Shown here: positions 8,979 through 16,863 of the stretch, piece by piece
Layout: each line of letters opens with the position of its first letter
How positions within the stretch are numbered: the stretch's first letter is position 1
From: Mycobacterium scrofulaceum
GTDB taxonomy: Bacteria > Actinomycetota > Actinomycetes > Mycobacteriales > Mycobacteriaceae
Direction of reading: 5' to 3'
NCBI RefSeq assembly: GCF_002086735.1
Contig: NZ_MVIJ01000027.1
Location: 1-64,000, forward strand
Length of the DNA stretch: 64,000 nucleotides
Notes under the pieces: generated by a model
The model's database searches: none
What the model was told of the DNA's origin: nothing
The model's input: only the letters and a program-made list of their open reading frames with translations
Translations under genes and position numbers: made by a program

Positions 8979-10079
8979 TCACACCGCGCGCCGCGAGTCG
9001 GGCCTCGCCTTCTTCTCCGCGTACATCAGCTCGTCCGCGCGGGCCAGCAGTTCCTCCACGGTCGCGTGCTCGGCGACGGGCGCCTGCACCAGGCCGACGC
9101 TGGCGGACAGCCGGTAGGGCCGGTCGCCGGTCTCGTTGAAGGCGCGGAACGCCTCGGCGAGCCGCTCCTTGACCCCAGCGGTGCCGCTGTCGCGTTCGGT
9201 GACCAGCACGCAGAATTCGTCGCCGCCCAGGCGGGCGACGATGTCGGACTCCCGCCGGATCGCCCGCAGCACCGCGGCGACGTCCTTGATCAGCGCGTCG
9301 CCGACGTCGTGGCCCTGTTCGTCGTTGACCCGCTTGAGCCCGTCGACGTCGAGGAACGCCAGCACGCAGTTGTGGCCGAGATGGTGTGCCCCGCGCAGCT
9401 TCTGCTCGGCGAGCAGGTAGAAGCCGCGGCGATTGTTCAGGCCGGTCAGTTCGTCGGTGACGGAGAGCCGGCTGATCTCCTCGTTGGCGCTTTGCAATTC
9501 GGCGGTGCGATCGCGCACCCGCTGCTCGAGTTCGGAGTACACCTGCACGTTCTCCATCGCGATCGACGTCGAGTCGGCGAGGGCCTGCAGCAGGCGCACC
9601 TCCTGCTCGGACGGCGGATGCCGGTGGGCCCAGTAGTTGCCAATCGCCCCGATCGGGTCGCGCTTGCGGATCGGGACCATCACCAGGCTCTTGACGAACG
9701 TCGCGCGGTAAATCCCTTGCGGGATGCGCGCGTCGCGGAAGACATCCGGGATGATCGCCGCTTCGCGGTGCAGCATCGCCCAGCCGCTGACGCAGGACTC
9801 GATCGGGAATCGGCTGCCCTTCCAGAGCGGAGCGATGGCGTCTTCGTCGGCGTAGTAGCACCTGTTGTCGTCGCGCAGCACGAACGTCGCGCCGTCACAG
9901 CCGGTGAGCTCACGCGCCGAGGACCGGACGATGCGCTGGATCTCGGGCAGGGTGCGCGCCAGCGACAATTCCTGGACCGCCTCGAGCAGGCGCTCCATGC
10001 CGTCGACGTAGTCGTAGACGCCCAGTCGGTCGGTCGCCGCGCAGCACGTCGCCCGCGTGGAGAGGCGCTCGGCGTCCAT
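8979..10079 (-). CDS. GAF-GGDEF diguanylate cyclase
   Basis: The 366-residue product has an N-terminal GAF sensor domain (about residues 25-175), a short coiled linker ending ELQSANEEISRLSVTDELTGL, and a C-terminal GGDEF domain. The signature is intact (LGGDEF, Gly285-Phe289) and an RxxD inhibitory site (R276-D279) sits five residues before it, so an active, product-inhibited c-di-GMP synthase is expected. No EAL domain is present. The ATG at 10079 has a GGAGGT box four bases upstream; a GTG two codons earlier overlaps that box and is rejected. M. tuberculosis carries nadR and other genes here instead, so this is lineage-specific content at this locus. It lies divergent from fadD4 with 169 bases between starts. 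Confidence 0.92.
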   Translation of the reverse strand: MDAERLSTRATCCAATDRLGVYDYVDGMERLLEAVQELSLARTLPEIQRIVRSSARELTGCDGATFVLRDDNRCYYADEDAIAPLWKGSRFPIESCVSGWAMLHREAAIIPDVFRDARIPQGIYRATFVKSLVMVPIRKRDPIGAIGNYWAHRHPPSEQEVRLLQALADSTSIAMENVQVYSELEQRVRDRTAELQSANEEISRLSVTDELTGLNNRRGFYLLAEQKLRGAHHLGHNCVLAFLDVDGLKRVNDEQGHDVGDALIKDVAAVLRAIRRESDIVARLGGDEFCVLVTERDSGTAGVKERLAEAFRAFNETGDRPYRLSASVGLVQAPVAEHATVEELLARADELMYAEKKARPDSRRAV

Positions 10080-10210
10080 GCGCACCTCCGTACGAGACCG
10101 GCCGCCGCGTCACGCCGGCGTCGTCAAGGCAAGTTACCGTACGCCGACCCGGGCCGCATTCGCCGGCGGATTCGCCGGTCGCGAGCCTCCGCCGCCCGGG
10201 CGACCACCAC

Positions 10211-10224
10211 TTGACACCCGTCAA
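10211..10224. promoter_or_regulatory. Perfect palindrome upstream of fadD4 (putative operator)
   Basis: TTGAC-ACCC-GTCAA is a 14-base sequence with perfect 5-base arms. It is centred about 32 bases before the fadD4 start codon, which is also the predicted transcription start, so it covers the -35 region. A dimeric regulator of acyl-CoA use is plausible, but none is encoded next door and the regulator is unknown. Confidence 0.45.
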
Positions 10225-10236
10225 GTTTTTCGGCGG

Positions 10237-10251
10237 TACAGTCTGCGCATG
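10237..10251 (+). promoter_or_regulatory. TANNNT -10 box for leaderless fadD4
   Basis: TACAGT at 10237-10242 fits the mycobacterial SigA -10 consensus. Six bases later comes the ATG, so the transcript should begin at the start codon. No Shine-Dalgarno-like sequence precedes this start, as expected for a leaderless mRNA. Confidence 0.6.
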
Positions 10252-11778
10252 CAGATTCGCGAGTACCTCGGCAGCGGCAAGCCCGCCGTCATCCTCCACC
10301 CGTCCGGCACGGTCATCACGTTCGACGAGCTGGAGGCGCGGGCCAACCGGCTGGCGCACTACTTCCGGCGGGCCGGCCTCACCGAGGGCGACGTCGTGGC
10401 GATCCTGATGGAGAACAACGAGCACATGCACGCGGTGATGTGGGCGGCGCGGCGCAGCGGTCTGTACTACGTGCCGATCAACACTCACCTGACGGCGGCC
10501 GAAGCCGCCTACATCGTCGACAACAGCGCCGCCAAGGCGATCGTCGGGTCGGCGGCACTGCGCAAGACGTGCGAGAACCTGGCCGAGCACCTTCCCGGCG
10601 GCCTGCCCGGGCTGCTGCTGATCGCCTTGGAAGAGGGAGAGGCCGACCTCGCCGGCTGGCAGCGCTACCCCGAATGCGTTGCGGGCGAGCCCGACACCCC
10701 GATCGACGATGAACGGGAGGGCGACCTGCTGCAGTATTCGTCGGGCACCACCGGCCGGCCCAAGGGCATCAAGCGCGAACTGCCGCACGTGCCGCCGGCC
10801 GAGGCGCCGGGCATGATGTCGGCGCTGGTCAGCTTCTGGATGAACCCGGACTCGATCTACCTCAGCCCGGCGCCGCTGTATCACACCGCGCCGTCGGTGT
10901 GGTCGATGAGCGCGCAGGCCGGCGGGGTCACCACGGTCGTGCTGGAGAAGTTCGATCCCGAGGGCTGCCTCGACGCCATCCAGCGTCACCGCGTCACGCA
11001 CGGCCAGTTTGTCCCGGCGATGTTCACCCGCATGCTGAAACTGCCTGAGGCGGTGCGTAATTCGTACGACCTGTCCAGCCTGCAGCGGGTGATGCACGCC
11101 GCGGCGCCGTGCCCGGTGGAGATCAAGAAGCAGATGATGGACTGGTGGGGGCCGATCATCGACGAGTACTACGCCTCCTCCGAGGCGCACGGGTCGACGT
11201 TGATCACCGCCGAAGAGTGGCTTGCGCATCCCGGTTCGGTCGGCAAACCCATGGGGGGCGCTGTGCACATCCTCGACGAGAACGGCAACGAGTTGCCGCC
11301 CGGGCAGGCCGGCGAGATCTACTTCGAGGGCGGGTATTCGTTCGAATACCTCAACGACCCCACGAAAACCGCGGCCTCGCGCAGCAAGCACGGCTGGGCC
11401 ACCGTCGGCGACATCGGCTACCTCGACGAGGAGGGGTACCTGTACCTGACCGACCGGCGCCACCACATGATCATCTCCGGCGGGGTGAACATCTACCCGC
11501 AGGAGGCCGAGAACCTTCTGGTCACCCACCCGAAGGTGTTGGACGCGGCCGTGTTCGGGGTTCCCGACGACGAGATGGGGCAACGCGTGCTGGCCGCCGT
11601 GCAGACCGTCGACCCGGGCGACGCCACCGACGAGTTCGCCGACGAACTGCTGGCCTGGCTGCGAGACCGCTTGGCGCACTACAAGTGTCCGAAATCGATC
11701 GCCTTCGAGGCGCAGCTGCCACGCACCGACACCGGCAAGCTCTACAAGAACGGGCTGATCGAGAAATACTCGGTGTGA
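10249..11778 (+). CDS. fadD4: Fatty-acid-CoA ligase FadD4
   Basis: FadD4 is an adenylate-forming acyl-CoA ligase: it activates a carboxylic acid with ATP and transfers it to CoA. The AMP-binding signature YSSGTTGRPKG lies at about residues 163-173, the YGxTE-like region reads YYASSEAHG, and the C-terminal lid carries DRRHHMIISGGVNIYP and the catalytic Lys in TGKLYKNG. The 509-residue product is close to M. tuberculosis Rv0214. I chose the ATG at 10249 (MQIREYLGSGKPAV) over upstream in-frame starts because it matches the family and sits six bases from a TACAGT box. The next gene, a crotonase, starts three bases after the stop, suggesting a two-gene acyl-CoA operon. The true substrate is unknown. 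Confidence 0.95.
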   Translation: MQIREYLGSGKPAVILHPSGTVITFDELEARANRLAHYFRRAGLTEGDVVAILMENNEHMHAVMWAARRSGLYYVPINTHLTAAEAAYIVDNSAAKAIVGSAALRKTCENLAEHLPGGLPGLLLIALEEGEADLAGWQRYPECVAGEPDTPIDDEREGDLLQYSSGTTGRPKGIKRELPHVPPAEAPGMMSALVSFWMNPDSIYLSPAPLYHTAPSVWSMSAQAGGVTTVVLEKFDPEGCLDAIQRHRVTHGQFVPAMFTRMLKLPEAVRNSYDLSSLQRVMHAAAPCPVEIKKQMMDWWGPIIDEYYASSEAHGSTLITAEEWLAHPGSVGKPMGGAVHILDENGNELPPGQAGEIYFEGGYSFEYLNDPTKTAASRSKHGWATVGDIGYLDEEGYLYLTDRRHHMIISGGVNIYPQEAENLLVTHPKVLDAAVFGVPDDEMGQRVLAAVQTVDPGDATDEFADELLAWLRDRLAHYKCPKSIAFEAQLPRTDTGKLYKNGLIEKYSV

Positions 11779-11781
11779 CCC

Positions 11782-12741
11782 GTGCTCAAGGTGGTCGACC
11801 TGTCGAGCCCGCCGGACCCCGGGCCCGACACCGGCGCCGCATCCCCGCCGGGGGTGATCCTGGCGCACGGCGCCGCCGCCGACCTCGCCCGGAGCGAATC
11901 ATGGCTGGATACTGCCACTTTCACCCTGACCGAGGATCCCTGTGACGATCGCCGGGTCGTCACCGTCGATTCGGTGTCCGACGCGCTCACCGAGCTGACC
12001 GCGCGCTGTCGCCGATGGCCGCACGCCAGCGGCGTCTGTGACGACGTGTTGCGCGCGGTGAACCCGGGCGGCCCGGCGCTGCCCGCGGTGCTGACCGAGT
12101 CGCTGGCGTACTCCACCCTGCAGGCCGGGCCCGAGTTCGCGCGCTGGCTACGCGAGCGCGGTCCGGCCCGCATGCCCGACATCGCCGACCCGGTGCGGGC
12201 CCACCGCGACGGCGACACGCTGCGCATCGCCTTCAACCGGCCGCAACGTCACAACGCGTTCTCCACCGACGCGCGCGCCGCGCTGCTGGAGGCGCTGACC
12301 GTCGCGCAACTGGACCCGTCGGTGACCGGGATCGTGTTGAGCGGCAACGGACCGTCTTTCTGCAGCGGTGGGGACCTCGCGGAGTTCGGCACCTTCGCCG
12401 ACCCCGCGAGCGCGCACCTGGCCCGCACCCGGCACAGCCCCGCCCTGGCGCTCCATGCCCTGACGGCCCGGCTCGGCCGCGGCTGCAGGGCGGAGGTGCA
12501 CGGCCGCGTGCTGGGCAGCGGGCTGGAGATGGCGGCGTTCTGCGGGTGGGTCACCGCGCGGGGGGATTCGGTGTTCGGACTACCCGAGCTGCAGCTGGGG
12601 CTGATCCCCGGCGCCGGCGGGACGCTCAGCGTCACCCGCCGGATCGGCCGGTGGCGCACCGCCTATCTCGTGCTGTCCGGCCGCACCGTCGACGCCGTGA
12701 CCGCGCTGGCCTGGGGCCTGGTGGACGCGACCTGGGACTGA
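11782..12741 (+). CDS. Enoyl-CoA hydratase/isomerase with N-terminal extension
   Basis: This 319-residue crotonase-family protein begins with GTG three bases after the fadD4 stop, so it should be co-transcribed. The catalytic domain fills about residues 130-319: the oxyanion segment CSGGDLAEFG, the first Glu in GSGLEMAAFC and the second Glu in FGLPELQLGLIPGAGG are both kept, so hydratase activity is plausible. The first 125 or so residues do not show crotonase motifs and may be a degenerate N-terminal half used for oligomerisation or specificity. No closely matching gene occurs at this position in M. tuberculosis as I remember it. It probably acts on the CoA ester made by FadD4; that pairing is an inference from the operon. 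Confidence 0.88.
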   Translation: MLKVVDLSSPPDPGPDTGAASPPGVILAHGAAADLARSESWLDTATFTLTEDPCDDRRVVTVDSVSDALTELTARCRRWPHASGVCDDVLRAVNPGGPALPAVLTESLAYSTLQAGPEFARWLRERGPARMPDIADPVRAHRDGDTLRIAFNRPQRHNAFSTDARAALLEALTVAQLDPSVTGIVLSGNGPSFCSGGDLAEFGTFADPASAHLARTRHSPALALHALTARLGRGCRAEVHGRVLGSGLEMAAFCGWVTARGDSVFGLPELQLGLIPGAGGTLSVTRRIGRWRTAYLVLSGRTVDAVTALAWGLVDATWD

Positions 12742-12759
12742 GCGGTGCCTAAGCCGTTG

Positions 12760-13182
12760 TCAGAAGCCCGAATACGTCGTGGTTGTGGTCGACGGCATGT
12801 TCGAGACGGCGATCACGCCGATGGCGACGTACAGGATCACCATGATCACCGCGAACACCGCGCCGGCGATGGCGCCGATGATGGCCCACTTTCTGGCGTT
12901 GTCGGCCGCCGCCTGCGCCTCGGCGTACCGCCCCTGCGACCACAGCCCGGACACCTTGGTGGAGTAGACGATCGACACGATGCCGAACGGCAGACAGCAC
13001 AACACCGTGACCAGAATGGCCCAGACGAGATAGTTCTCCGGCTCCGGCTGTCCCGGCCAGCCCGGTTGCGGCGCCTGCCAACCCGGTTGCTGCCCCGGCC
13101 AACCCGGCTGCGGGCCCTGCCAGGGCGGGGGCTGACCCTGCCATTCCGGGGAGCCCTCGTACGGCCCTGGGGGATAACTCAT
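12760..13182 (-). CDS. CD225/dispanin-family membrane protein
   Basis: The 140-residue protein has a Pro/Gly/Gln/Trp-rich N terminus with repeated PGWPGQ-like units (about residues 1-48), then the CD225 core: a hydrophobic segment YLVWAILVTVLCCLPFG, a cytosolic loop with YSTKVSGLWSQGRYAEAQ, and a second hydrophobic segment AIAGAVFAVIMVILYVAIGV. CD225 proteins are small two-helix membrane proteins widespread in actinobacteria; the bacterial role is unknown. AAGGAAAG lies upstream of the ATG. It converges on the crotonase gene (18 bases apart). Confidence 0.9.
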   Translation of the reverse strand: MSYPPGPYEGSPEWQGQPPPWQGPQPGWPGQQPGWQAPQPGWPGQPEPENYLVWAILVTVLCCLPFGIVSIVYSTKVSGLWSQGRYAEAQAAADNARKWAIIGAIAGAVFAVIMVILYVAIGVIAVSNMPSTTTTTYSGF

Positions 13183-13299
13183 CGCAGCCGACTTTCCTTC
13201 GTTGCAGTAAGTTTTACTCCCGCGCAGCTTTGCTGGCTTGAGAAGTCAGGCAAGGATACAGCACGCCCCGACGTCAAGCCCGCACATTCGGGCGCGGGC

Positions 13300-14460
13300 T
13301 CAGATGCCGCCGCGCGCCACCAGCTGCCCGGCGATCACGTTGCGCTGAATCTCGTTGGTGCCCTCGCCGACGATCATCAGCGGCGCGTCGCGGAAGTAGC
13401 GCTCCACGTCGTACTCGCACGAATAGCCGTAGCCGCCATGGATTCGCACGGCGTTCAAGGCGATTTCCATCGCCACCTCCGAGGCGAAAAGTTTGGCCAT
13501 GCCGGCCTCCATGTCGCAACGCTCGCCGCTGTCGTAGCGTTCGGCGGCATAGCGGGTGAGCTGCCGCGCGGCCGTGAGTTTGGTCGCCATGTCGGCGAGG
13601 TAATTGCCGACCGACTGGTGTTTCCAGATCGGCTTGCCGAAGCTTTCCCGCTGCTGGGCGTACGCCAGCGCGTCCTCGAGCGCCGCCGTGCCCACTCCCA
13701 GGGCGCGGGCCGCCACCTGGATGCGGCCGGTCTCGAGGCCCTTCATCATCTGCGAAAAGCCTTCGCCCATCCGGCCGCCCAGCACCGCGGACTCGGGCAC
13801 CGGGAAGTCGTCGAAGGACAGCTCGCAGGACTCGACGCCCTTGTAGCCCAGCTTGGGCAGGTCCCGCGACACCGTCAGCCCGGGCCCGTGTCCGACGAGC
13901 ACGATCGAGATGCCCCGGTGCCGAGGCGCGGCGTTCGGATCGGTCTTGCACAGCAGCGCGATCAGCCCCGAGCGCCGCGCGTTGCTGATCCACGTCTTGG
14001 CGCCGTTGATCCGCAATTGGCCGGGGGCGCCGTCCGCGCCCTCAACAGGCAGCGCCGTCGTCGTCATGTTCTGCAGGTCCGAGCCGCCGCCCGGTTCCGT
14101 CAACGCCATGGTGGCCCGCAGCTCGCCGGTCGCCATCGCCGGCAGATACGCCCGCTTCTGCTCCTCGGTCCCGAACAGCGTCAGCAGCTTGGCCACCACG
14201 GTGTGCCCGCCCATCGCGCCCGCCAGGCTCATCCAGCCGCGCGCGAGCTCCTCGGTGACCCGCACATAGCACGGCATGGACACCGGCGACCCGCCGTATT
14301 CCTCGGGAATGGCCAGGCCGTAGATGCCGATCCGCTTCATCTGCTCGATCCACGCCTCGGGATAGGTGTTGGCGTGCTCGACCTCGCGGACGGTCGGCTT
14401 CACGTCGCGGTCGACGAACGCCCGCACCGTGGCGACCAGCATCTCTTCCTCGTCGTTCAC
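13300..14460 (-). CDS. fadE3: Acyl-CoA dehydrogenase FadE3
   Basis: FadE3 is a flavin-dependent acyl-CoA dehydrogenase that introduces the alpha-beta double bond in beta-oxidation. The substrate and FAD motif MALTEPGGGSDLQNM, the WISNA strand, and the C-terminal IHGGYGYSCEYDVERYFRD followed by GEGTNEIQ with the expected catalytic Glu are all visible. The GTG at 14460 (MNDEEEMLVATV) has a GGAGG box about 11 bases upstream and gives 386 residues, near the M. tuberculosis Rv0215c length; the frame is open upstream but enters the divergent intergenic region. It is divergent from the double-hotdog gene, sharing 112 bases that also hold a dispersed repeat copy. Confidence 0.93.
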   Translation of the reverse strand: MNDEEEMLVATVRAFVDRDVKPTVREVEHANTYPEAWIEQMKRIGIYGLAIPEEYGGSPVSMPCYVRVTEELARGWMSLAGAMGGHTVVAKLLTLFGTEEQKRAYLPAMATGELRATMALTEPGGGSDLQNMTTTALPVEGADGAPGQLRINGAKTWISNARRSGLIALLCKTDPNAAPRHRGISIVLVGHGPGLTVSRDLPKLGYKGVESCELSFDDFPVPESAVLGGRMGEGFSQMMKGLETGRIQVAARALGVGTAALEDALAYAQQRESFGKPIWKHQSVGNYLADMATKLTAARQLTRYAAERYDSGERCDMEAGMAKLFASEVAMEIALNAVRIHGGYGYSCEYDVERYFRDAPLMIVGEGTNEIQRNVIAGQLVARGGI

Positions 14461-14480
14461 CTGTGAGCACCCTCCAGCAT

Positions 14481-14531
14481 CGATGGTGGCAGACCCGCTT
14501 CGCCCGGCTTCGCCGCGCTCGCGATCGCCAC
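14481..14531. repeat. Dispersed copy of the repeat found at 42202-42313
   Basis: This 51-base stretch in the fadE3/double-hotdog divergent region is about 90 percent identical by eye to the unit duplicated at the 3' end of gabD1. It has GTGGC near its left end and TCGCCAC at its right end, so it can fold into a hairpin. I regard it as a mycobacterial interspersed repeat unit (MIRU-like); the family name is an inference. Confidence 0.65.
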
Positions 14532-14572
14532 GGGTTGACCCTCGATTCGACAGCCTGCCAGCATGTGGCGTT

Positions 14573-15577
14573 GTGACTAGTGACGGGTATGCGGGGATCC
14601 GCGCCGGCGGGCCGTACTTCGACGACCTGTCGGTGGGCCAGGTGTTCGACTGGGCGCCGGCGATCACGCTGTCGTCAGGACTGGCCGCCGCACACCAGGC
14701 GATCGTGGGGGACCGGCTGCGGCTGGCGCTGGACGCCGACCTGTGCGCCGCCGTCACCGGACTGCCCGCACCGCTCGCGCATCCGGCGCTGGTCTGCGAC
14801 GTGGCGATCGGGCAGTCCACGCTGGCCACCCAGCGGGTCAAGGCCAACCTGTTCTACCGCGGGCTGAGGTTTCACCGCTTCCCGGTCATCGGCGACTCGC
14901 TGTCCACCCGCACGGAAGTGGTTGGGCTGCGAGCCAATTCGTCCAAGCCGGGGAGGGCCCCCACGGGACTGGCGGCGCTGCGGATGACCACCGTCGACCA
15001 GGCCGGCCGGTTGGTGCTCGATTTCTACCGTTGCGGCATGCTGCCCGCCGGTCCGGATTGGCGGCCGGAACGGGCGCCGCACGACGACCTGTCCACCATC
15101 GGCGCCGACGCGCCGCCCCCCGCGGCGGATCCGACCGCGCGGTGGGACGCCGACATCTTCAAGAACAGGGTGCCCGGCCCGCACTTCGACCGCGCCCTGG
15201 CCGGAGCGGTGCTGCACAGCACCGGCGACGTCGTCAGCAGCGCCCCGGAACTCGCCCGGCTCACCCTCAATATCGCCGCAACACACCATGATTCGCGCGT
15301 CGGCGGACGGCGGCTGGTGTACGGCGGGCACACCATCGGACTCGCCCTTGCCCAGGCGAGCAGGCTGCTGCCCAACCTGGTGACCGTGCTGGGCTGGGCG
15401 TCCTGCGAGCACACCGGACCCGTCCACGAGGGCGACACCCTCTACAGCGAGTTGCACGTCGAGTCCGCCCAGCCGGCCGGGCACGGGGGAGTGCTGGGGC
15501 TGCGGTCGCTGGTCTACGCGGTGGGCGAGCCGGATCGCGCGGTCCTGGACTGGCGATTCAGCGCGCTGCAGTTCTAA
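14573..15577 (+). CDS. Double-hotdog protein, Rv0216-type
   Basis: The 334-residue product corresponds to M. tuberculosis Rv0216, known from a crystal structure to be a double-hotdog fold related to (R)-specific enoyl-CoA hydratases but lacking the standard catalytic residues. Two MaoC-like halves can be seen: the first includes AIVGDRLRLALDADL, where an active hydratase would have the Asp-His pair, and the second includes YGGHTIGLALAQASRLLPN. The GTG at 14573 is chosen because the sequence from there (GYAGIRAGGPYFDDLSVG) matches the family N terminus; the frame is open further upstream into fadE3 territory. The enzymatic role is unknown. It starts divergent from fadE3, which suggests a link with acyl-CoA metabolism. 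Confidence 0.9.
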   Translation: MTSDGYAGIRAGGPYFDDLSVGQVFDWAPAITLSSGLAAAHQAIVGDRLRLALDADLCAAVTGLPAPLAHPALVCDVAIGQSTLATQRVKANLFYRGLRFHRFPVIGDSLSTRTEVVGLRANSSKPGRAPTGLAALRMTTVDQAGRLVLDFYRCGMLPAGPDWRPERAPHDDLSTIGADAPPPAADPTARWDADIFKNRVPGPHFDRALAGAVLHSTGDVVSSAPELARLTLNIAATHHDSRVGGRRLVYGGHTIGLALAQASRLLPNLVTVLGWASCEHTGPVHEGDTLYSELHVESAQPAGHGGVLGLRSLVYAVGEPDRAVLDWRFSALQF

Positions 15578-15672
15578 GGCCTTTCGCGAGCGTGACGGCA
15601 CTGCGAGATTCCCCGCGATTTTTCGCACGCCCACGAGACACAGACATATTCCCGGTGACGGCCACGCGCACA

Positions 15673-16863
15673 ATGGGGGGCGTGAGCTCGGCTACGTCGA
15701 TGTGGGGGAGCAGCGGGCTGGCCTGTCTGACCGGCTTACCGGACGGGCCGCCCGACTTCTCCCGCGCCACCGTGCTGACGCACGCCCGACGGGTCGCCGC
15801 GGTGGTCGGCGAGCGGTTGGGTGTCACGATCGATGCCGCCGGCCTGCTGGCCGGGCGGGCCGCCCTGCTCGGCCTGACCCGCCGCGGCCGGGTGTCCGCC
15901 GGCGGCGCCACCCGGTTGCTCATGGCCGCCGACGCCTGGTGCGCGATCACCCTGTCGCGTCCCGACGACATCGCCGCGGTCCCCGCCCTGGTGCAGGCCG
16001 ACAAGGTGGCCGCCGACCCGTGGCCTGCGCTGCTGCGTTGGGCCGCAACGCAACCGCGCGCGGCGATCGTCGAGCGCGCGACGCTGCTCGGCATCCCGGC
16101 AGCGAGCCTGGGCGAGGTCGTGCGCGCGGCGCCGCGAATACGGCCACGGGGGGACCGGGGGCCGGCGCGCGACGCCGGCGGTCTCCTGGTCGCCGACCTG
16201 TCCTCCATGTGGGCGGGCCCGCTGTGCGCGCAGCTGTTGGCACGCGCGGGGGCGACCGTGGTGAAGGTCGAGAGCCCGGCCCGCCCGGACGGCACCCGCG
16301 GGGGCAACCCGGGCTTCTTTGACTGGATGAACGGACAAAAGCTCTCCTACTGCGTCGATTTCGACCGCCAGGCCGACGAGTTGCGTGCCTTACTGACCGT
16401 CGCCGACGTCGTGATCGAGGGCTCGCGCCCCGCGGCGCTGAGTCGGCGCCGGCTCGGGCCGGAGCACATCGAGCCGGGCGTGGGCCGAATCTGGTTGCGC
16501 CTCGAGGGACATCCAGACGGCCGGCCGGCGTTCGGCGACGACGCCGCGGTGGGCGGCGGGCTCGTCGGCGTCGCCGCCGACGGGCCGGTGTTCTGCGGCG
16601 ACGCCATCGCCGATCCGCTGACCGGCCTGGAGGCGGCCCGACTGGTCGCCGATGCGCTGGGCCGCGGTGGCGGCGAGTTGATCGAGGTGTCGATGGCGAC
16701 CGTCGCCGCCGGGTATGCGGCGCTGCCGATGCAGGCGTCGGTCTCGAACCGCCCCGCGCCGCCTCCGCCGGCCCCGCCGCCGGCGCGGTCGGCCGCGCGG
16801 CTGGGCGAGGACAACGACGCGGTGCGCCGCCTGGTGGCCGAAAAGGCCTGCCGGCCATGCTGA
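15673..16863 (+). CDS. CaiB/BaiF (family III) CoA-transferase-like protein
   Basis: Family III CoA-transferases move CoA between carboxylic acids. The family opening motif appears as VADLSSMWAGPLCAQLLARAGA with VVKVESPARPDGTR, and the catalytic Asp region as FCGDAIADPLTGLEAA followed by GELIEVSM. Unusually the opening motif starts only near residue 170-175, after a long N-terminal extension, and the protein stops soon after the catalytic region, ending in a Pro/Ala-rich tail, so the usual C-terminal part is missing. The start is uncertain: ATG 15673 is used here; GTG 15682 (three codons in) and GTG 15592 are alternatives. The stop overlaps the next ATG by seven bases, so it is coupled to the amidohydrolase gene. 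Confidence 0.8.
   Translation: MGGVSSATSMWGSSGLACLTGLPDGPPDFSRATVLTHARRVAAVVGERLGVTIDAAGLLAGRAALLGLTRRGRVSAGGATRLLMAADAWCAITLSRPDDIAAVPALVQADKVAADPWPALLRWAATQPRAAIVERATLLGIPAASLGEVVRAAPRIRPRGDRGPARDAGGLLVADLSSMWAGPLCAQLLARAGATVVKVESPARPDGTRGGNPGFFDWMNGQKLSYCVDFDRQADELRALLTVADVVIEGSRPAALSRRRLGPEHIEPGVGRIWLRLEGHPDGRPAFGDDAAVGGGLVGVAADGPVFCGDAIADPLTGLEAARLVADALGRGGGELIEVSMATVAAGYAALPMQASVSNRPAPPPPAPPPARSAARLGEDNDAVRRLVAEKACRPC

Noticed and set aside
12745..14466. 573-codon plus-strand open frame opposite the CD225 gene and fadE3
   Set aside because: Composition is that of a shadow frame, and it spans an intergenic region between two real minus-strand genes.
14570..14575. Leaderless promoter for the double-hotdog gene
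   Set aside because: TTGACC is found at 14535 but no TANNNT box lies at the right distance from the GTG at 14573.
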